This document shows, piece by piece, positions 5,636-9,510 of a DNA stretch of 9,510 bases. Positions within the stretch are counted from its first letter, which is position 1. Each line of letters opens with the position of its first letter. The position numbers were made by a program, and so were the translations under genes. Below the pieces are notes generated by a model. It was not told the origin of the DNA. It worked only from the letters and a program-made list of their open reading frames with translations, and ran no database searches. Source of the DNA: Candidatus Adiutrix sp. (GTDB lineage Bacteria > Desulfobacterota > Desulfarculia > Adiutricales > Adiutricaceae); contig JAISRV010000309.1 in assembly GCA_031273445.1 (NCBI GenBank), positions 1 to 9,510 of the forward strand. Direction: 5' to 3'.

Positions 5636-6740
5636 CTTGATCCTCAAACGCCAGAATAAGGCGGCGGTCTTTATTGACCGCGGCCATTACATCTTCAGAG
5701 TGGGTGGCTATAATATATTGATTTTTAGGCATATATTTAACCAGGTTTCTTATGACGCCTTTGTGCCATTGTGCATTAAGGTGCAGTTCCGGCTCATCAA
5801 TCATCACTACGGCGGGTTGGCTTTTGGTGTAATGCCAGACCATAAACATTGTTGAAATAATTTCTTTTTGTCCTGAACTCAATCCGTCGAAGGAAAAAGA
5901 TTCCCCGCCGTCTTTGGGCCTTACGCGGATATCAAGAGTATTGTCGCCAAGAGGCTGAAGTTTATTGATGGTTCCGCCATTGGCGTAATCCGACATCAGT
6001 TCATTCAGTTTATTAATGTCGTCAGACTTATCGGGGTAAGCCTGAAAAGCTTCAAACAAGTTCGCATTGGCCATCAGCGAGAGTAATATTTGATTTTTAA
6101 ATACGCTAATAGGGGCGTCTTTTCGCGAAATATAGCTGCCGACTCCATTATGACGTTCGGATTTCAACAGGGAGCCAATTTCAAGATTACCCTCCTGAAT
6201 TTTACGATAGCTGTGAAAAAGCAGAAACGGCTTAATGACGACCGGATTAGAAGTCAGTCCGCAGATCGATTCAATGAAAAAATTGAGGTCAATCATTGAT
6301 GAGTCGAGCCCATTATCACGACACATTTTATCCGTCAAACTCGTTTCAGCTCGTATCGCGCCAGTGCGTTCAATCGTTATGCTTGCGTCGATATGTTCAT
6401 TTCCGATATCAATCACGCCTTTTATTGATGTTTGCTTTGACCTGGAATTTATAACAATGTCCAATAGATTGCTTTGCTTTAAAATTGACGCTTTATCATA
6501 GCTGAACTTGCTTTTTCCAGATTCCAGAATAAAAGCCAGCATCAATAGAGAACAACATTCCAGAACCGAAGTCTTGCCCACTCCATTTTGGCTCCCTAGC
6601 GCAAATATGTCCGGATCATCCGCCATACGTGGCCTGGGGAAATCAAGCTTCAAATTCTCGATTCCCTTATAGCCGTTAATTATGAGCGACCTTATCCTTA
6701 TCGGAGCAGAACCGCTTTTATAATGTTTTTTTGCGCGCAT
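5622..6740 (-). CDS. ABC/OLD-type AAA ATPase, AriA-like sensor of a PARIS-like defence pair
   Basis: This encodes 372 residues from the ATG at 6740, chosen because GGGTGAT lies just upstream; a GTG three codons earlier is possible. It is an SMC/ABC-like ATPase with a split nucleotide-binding domain. IRSLIINGYKGIENLKLDF leads into Walker A GSQNGVGKTS (49-58). The ABC signature LSSGQKE is at 287-293, Walker B VVMIDEPELHLN at 311-322 with the catalytic Glu316, and the H-loop ATHSED at 345-350. All are intact. The insert between Walker A and the signature (about 60-280) is helical with no zinc-hook or hydrophobic segment. There is no fused TOPRIM domain; instead the TOPRIM protein is the next, overlapping gene. 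That is the AriA-AriB order of PARIS. At 372 residues it is on the short side for an AriA. It lies 57 nt after the rodA stop with no clear terminator between them. Confidence 0.85.
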   Translation of the reverse strand: MRAKKHYKSGSAPIRIRSLIINGYKGIENLKLDFPRPRMADDPDIFALGSQNGVGKTSVLECCSLLMLAFILESGKSKFSYDKASILKQSNLLDIVINSRSKQTSIKGVIDIGNEHIDASITIERTGAIRAETSLTDKMCRDNGLDSSMIDLNFFIESICGLTSNPVVIKPFLLFHSYRKIQEGNLEIGSLLKSERHNGVGSYISRKDAPISVFKNQILLSLMANANLFEAFQAYPDKSDDINKLNELMSDYANGGTINKLQPLGDNTLDIRVRPKDGGESFSFDGLSSGQKEIISTMFMVWHYTKSQPAVVMIDEPELHLNAQWHKGVIRNLVKYMPKNQYIIATHSEDVMAAVNKDRRLILAFEDQDGEY

Positions 6741-6797
6741 GTTTATCACCCATTATCGACGATCTATGCGGTTCGGCCTTTCTTTCCCTCGTTCCGC

Positions 6798-8141
6798 TCA
6801 AATCCGGCGGCCGCCCCGCAGGTATTTGGCCCAGGGCCGTATGTGCGGCAGGCGGTGGGGGGGGTGCAGTTCGGGGTCGAGGGGGGTATCGGCGGCCAGG
6901 CGGCGCACCGGCTTCGTCGGGGCCGGGCGCGGCCGCTCCTCCGGCTGCTGACGCCAGACGCCCGGGTTTTCCCGCACCGGGTCGTCTTTGAACATATAGC
7001 GCCTCATGCTGACGTTCTGCATCAGCCCCACGGCCGCCACCGTCACCACCAGGGAGGTGCCGCCATAGCTGATGAAAGGCAGGGGTATCCCCACCACCGG
7101 CAAAAGGCCGGTCACCATGGCCACGTTGATGAAGACCTGCCAGAACAGAAAAGAGGTCAGCCCCACGGCGATGAGGCTGCCGAAACAATCCTTGGAACGG
7201 CGGGCCACCTGAAGCCCGCAGCCAAGCAGCACCAGAAAAAGCGCCAGCACGGTCAGGCAGCCGACAAAGCCCCACTCCTCGGCCAGGGCGGCAAAGGCGA
7301 AGTCGGTCTCGGCTTCCGGCAGAAAGCCGTTTTTCTGCTGCGGTCCCGCCATGAAGCCGCGGCCGAAAATCTGCCCGCCGCCCACGGCGTTTTGGGACTG
7401 GAGTATCTGCCAGCCGTGGTTGGAGGGGTCGGAGGCCGGGCTGAGAAAGGTTTCGATGCGCCGCGCCTGGTGCGGCTTCAAAATGCCCCGGTCCACCAGA
7501 AAAGGCCACGAATCGGTGAGGGCCGCCAGGCCGACGACCCCCAGGGAAACCGCGCCGACCATGACCAGGCTCAAAACGAGCCTTGGACGCAGCCGAAAGG
7601 CCAGGAACATGGGCGCGCAAGTGGCCAGGAGATGGAGGGCGGTGCCGAGGTCGGGCTGTTTGTGGATCAAAAGAAAAGGCAACCCGATGATGAGGCCCGG
7701 CACGACCAGTTCCCGAAAGCCCAGTTCGGCGGACCAGTCCCTTTTGGCGAACCAGGCGGCCAAAGCCGCCACCACCACCACCTTGGCGGATTCGGAGGGC
7801 TGGAAGCGCACCAGCCCCAGGTCTAGCCAGCGAACGGCGCCGTTGATTTCAGTGCCGATCGCCAGCGTCGCGGCCAAAAGCGCCAGGCTTAGGCCGTACA
7901 GCGGCCAGATGAACCGCTTGAGGTATTGATAATCCACCAGAAGAATCACAAACAGGAGGCCCAGGGCCAGCCCCAGAAAACCCGCCTGACGCGCGAACCA
8001 CGACCAGGCCTCGCCCGCATAATTGTAAGCCGAAACGCTGAAGAGATTCAAAAGCCCGCAACAACAGAGCGCCAGCATGGACAATATGAGCGGCCAGCAA
8101 AAATTTTCCAGCAAGCGGCGGTCGAGGCTCAAAAGCTTCAT
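6798..8141 (-). CDS. rodA: SEDS peptidoglycan glycosyltransferase RodA
   Basis: RodA polymerises lipid II into glycan strands in the inner membrane as partner of PBP2 in the elongation complex. The start is the ATG at 8141, which shares the ATGA overlap with the mrdA stop; a GTG four codons upstream is less likely. The 447-residue protein has about ten membrane segments over residues 15-380. It carries the family motifs NGAVRWLDLG...FQPSE (100-117), KQPDLGTA (161-168), QARRIETFLSPASDPSNHGW (225-244), LPEAETDFAFAALAEEWGF (274-292, with the conserved Asp280) and PLPFISYGGTSLV (353-365). After RRYMF (about 384) there is an extra tail of some 63 residues, rich in Pro and Arg, that E. coli RodA lacks. 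It includes a run of eight C residues in the coding strand. The tail is predicted to be cytoplasmic and disordered. Confidence 0.95.
   Translation of the reverse strand: MKLLSLDRRLLENFCWPLILSMLALCCCGLLNLFSVSAYNYAGEAWSWFARQAGFLGLALGLLFVILLVDYQYLKRFIWPLYGLSLALLAATLAIGTEINGAVRWLDLGLVRFQPSESAKVVVVAALAAWFAKRDWSAELGFRELVVPGLIIGLPFLLIHKQPDLGTALHLLATCAPMFLAFRLRPRLVLSLVMVGAVSLGVVGLAALTDSWPFLVDRGILKPHQARRIETFLSPASDPSNHGWQILQSQNAVGGGQIFGRGFMAGPQQKNGFLPEAETDFAFAALAEEWGFVGCLTVLALFLVLLGCGLQVARRSKDCFGSLIAVGLTSFLFWQVFINVAMVTGLLPVVGIPLPFISYGGTSLVVTVAAVGLMQNVSMRRYMFKDDPVRENPGVWRQQPEERPRPAPTKPVRRLAADTPLDPELHPPHRLPHIRPWAKYLRGGRRI
6857..6864. repeat. G8/C8 homopolymer in the rodA tail
   Basis: Eight consecutive G on the plus strand (C in the rodA coding strand) encode part of ELHPPHR in the C-terminal extension. 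Slippage would alter only the last 22 or so residues and leave the membrane core intact. It is also a plausible site for a sequencing length error. Confidence 0.8.
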
Positions 8142-9510
8142 GGCGCGCTCCACACGGCGGGCTTGTCCGGCTGCGCCTGCGGGGGCGGCAGGACGCCGGC
8201 CACGATATTTTCGTCAAAATAGGCCGCCAGCATCCTTCTGGCCGCCGGCGCCGCGTTGGCGCCGCCGCCGCCGGCATGTTCCAGCAGCACCGTCACCACC
8301 ACCTCCGGCCGGTCGGACGGGGCGTAGCCGGTGAACCAGGCGTGATCGCGAAAATTATAAGGCAATTTGCTTTTAGCGTAGCCCTGATAGCGCTTGAGGC
8401 TGACGACCTGTGAAGTGCCGGTTTTGCCGGAGACGTGGACGTCGGGCAAGGCCCCGCGGCGGCCGGTGCCCCCGGGCTCGTTGACCACCGCTTCCAATCC
8501 GGCCTGAACGGACTCGATGAACCGCGGCTCCACATTTATGGCGGAAATGAGCTCGGGCTCGAATTTTTCGACGACCTCGCCGTTGACGCCCACAATCTCC
8601 TTGACCAGATGAGGCCGGTAAAGGAAGCCGCCGTTGGCCAGAGCGGCGGTATACTGGGCCACCTGCAGAGGGCTGCAAAGCACGTAGCCCTGGCCGATGG
8701 ACACCGGCAGGGTTTCGCCGGGCGCCCATCTCTGGTTAAAACGGCGCCTCTTCCAGCCCGTATCCGGAATCAGGCCGGCCTGTTCGGTCAGAAGGTCCAT
8801 GCCCAGCTTGCGGCCCAGGCCGAAGAATTCACGCGCCCGCCTGGCCAGCCGGTCGACGCCCAGGCGGCGGCCCGCTTCATAAAAATAGACGTCGCACGAA
8901 ACCATCAAGGCCTTTTTGAGATCGACCGGCCCGTGGCCGCCGCGGTTGTGGCAGCGGAAGTCGTGGTTGCCGAGACGCAGGGAACCGTTGCATTGGAAGA
9001 CGGTCTCCGGGCTTATGACGCCTTCGGCCAGGGCGGCCAGGGCGACGACGATCTTAAAGGTCGAACCCGGCGGGTACTGCCCGGCCACGGCCCTGTTTTC
9101 CATGGGGTGGAAAGGGTCGTCCCGCAGCGATTGCCAGCGCTTGGAACTGATGCCGCCGACAAAGTCGTCCAGGCTGAAAGTCGGGCTGGAAGCCAGGGCC
9201 AGTATCTCGAAATTTCTGGGGTCCATGACGACTATCGCCCCGGCCCGCTCGCCCAGGACGGCCTGGCTTAAAGCCTGCAGCCGGCTGTCCAGCGTCAGGC
9301 GCACATTGTAGCCCGGCTCGGGCGGGACGGAACTGATCTCCCGCAACACCCGGCCGCGCGAATCCACCTCGCGCACCATGGAGCCGCGGCGGCCTTGCAA
9401 ATAATGCTCCATGCTCTGCTCAACGCCGCTCTGCCCGATCAGGTCGCCCGGACGATGGATTTTTTCTCTTTTATACAGCAGCGCCGGCCCTTCCAGCCGG
9501 CGCCCGCCAG
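8138..9510 (-). CDS. mrdA: Penicillin-binding protein 2 (peptidoglycan D,D-transpeptidase), 5' end beyond window
   Basis: PBP2 cross-links glycan strands made by RodA during cell elongation. The frame is open to the right edge; the visible part begins GGRRLEGPALLYKREKIHRP and continues GDLIGQSGVEQ, the pedestal/linker region before the transpeptidase domain. All three active-site motifs are present: PPGSTFK, with the acylated Ser at 9062-9064; SCD (Ser at 8897-8899), the SxD form common in PBP2; and SGKTGTSQV (Lys at 8423-8425). The Cys/His-containing stretch ending RGGHG (about 8930-8995) corresponds to the region that binds zinc in some PBP2 enzymes. The membrane anchor and N-terminus lie outside the window. 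The gene ends TGA within ATGA, coupled to rodA. It is a bacterial cell-shape gene and a beta-lactam target. Confidence 0.96.
   Translation of the reverse strand, partial: GGRRLEGPALLYKREKIHRPGDLIGQSGVEQSMEHYLQGRRGSMVREVDSRGRVLREISSVPPEPGYNVRLTLDSRLQALSQAVLGERAGAIVVMDPRNFEILALASSPTFSLDDFVGGISSKRWQSLRDDPFHPMENRAVAGQYPPGSTFKIVVALAALAEGVISPETVFQCNGSLRLGNHDFRCHNRGGHGPVDLKKALMVSCDVYFYEAGRRLGVDRLARRAREFFGLGRKLGMDLLTEQAGLIPDTGWKRRRFNQRWAPGETLPVSIGQGYVLCSPLQVAQYTAALANGGFLYRPHLVKEIVGVNGEVVEKFEPELISAINVEPRFIESVQAGLEAVVNEPGGTGRRGALPDVHVSGKTGTSQVVSLKRYQGYAKSKLPYNFRDHAWFTGYAPSDRPEVVVTVLLEHAGGGGANAAPAARRMLAAYFDENIVAGVLPPPQAQPDKPAVWSAP

Noticed and set aside
6741..6797. Promoter for the defence pair in the rodA gap
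   Set aside because: GATAAT is present, but no -35 match lies at the right distance and the implied start would be at the ATG itself; read-through from rodA is more likely.
6718..7620. 300-codon minus-strand frame overlapping rodA
   Set aside because: It is a shifted reading of rodA, rich in Arg, Gly and Pro with no membrane segments.
6723..7826. 367-codon open frame on the plus strand opposite rodA
   Set aside because: It is antisense to a gene with complete RodA motifs; its composition (His, Gln, Gly, Arg-rich, no recognisable domain) is typical of a high-GC shadow frame.
8435..9271. 278-codon open frame on the plus strand opposite mrdA
   Set aside because: It lies entirely within the PBP2 gene, which has all transpeptidase motifs; no ribosome site or domain supports it.

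Overview
This is a mostly GC-rich window from a Gram-negative, rod-shaped bacterium. The evidence is an mrdA-rodA cell-elongation operon and remains of inverse autotransporter (intimin/invasin-type) outer-membrane adhesins. The combination would fit an uncultured host-associated proteobacterium or Desulfobacterota member, but lineage cannot be settled from the sequence alone.

Layout. Positions 1-3310 are an accessory, decaying region. It holds the 5' end of a secreted protein gene running off the left edge, a pair of diverged direct repeats of about 195 bp with a 10-bp tandem repeat between them, and a relic of an Rpn/PD-(D/E)XK nuclease gene in three frames. The relic abuts a truncated, internally deleted inverse-autotransporter pseudogene. 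Next come an apparently intact overlapping pair of small unknown genes with their own promoter, and another damaged piece related to the adhesin genes with a 9-bp tandem repeat. Positions 3439-4762 carry the promoter, leader and gene of a membrane-anchored calcineurin-like metallophosphoesterase on the plus strand.

Positions 4733-6740 hold the most interesting content: an AT-rich two-gene cassette on the minus strand. It encodes an ABC/OLD-type AAA ATPase followed, with a 14-nt overlap, by a DUF4435-like TOPRIM protein. This is the architecture of PARIS (AriA/AriB) anti-phage defence. The cassette lies directly downstream of rodA in the same direction and meets the phosphoesterase gene tail to tail with overlapping 3' ends. 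Sampled 60-bp lines contrast strongly: 32% GC in the TOPRIM gene against 62% in rodA, which suggests transfer into this site.

Positions 6798-9510 are the core operon, minus strand: mrdA (PBP2 transpeptidase, start beyond the right edge) followed by rodA (SEDS glycosyltransferase), coupled by an ATGA overlap. The two proteins act together in peptidoglycan synthesis during cell elongation. The defence pair may be read from this operon, because there is no obvious terminator and only 57 nt between rodA and the ATPase gene.
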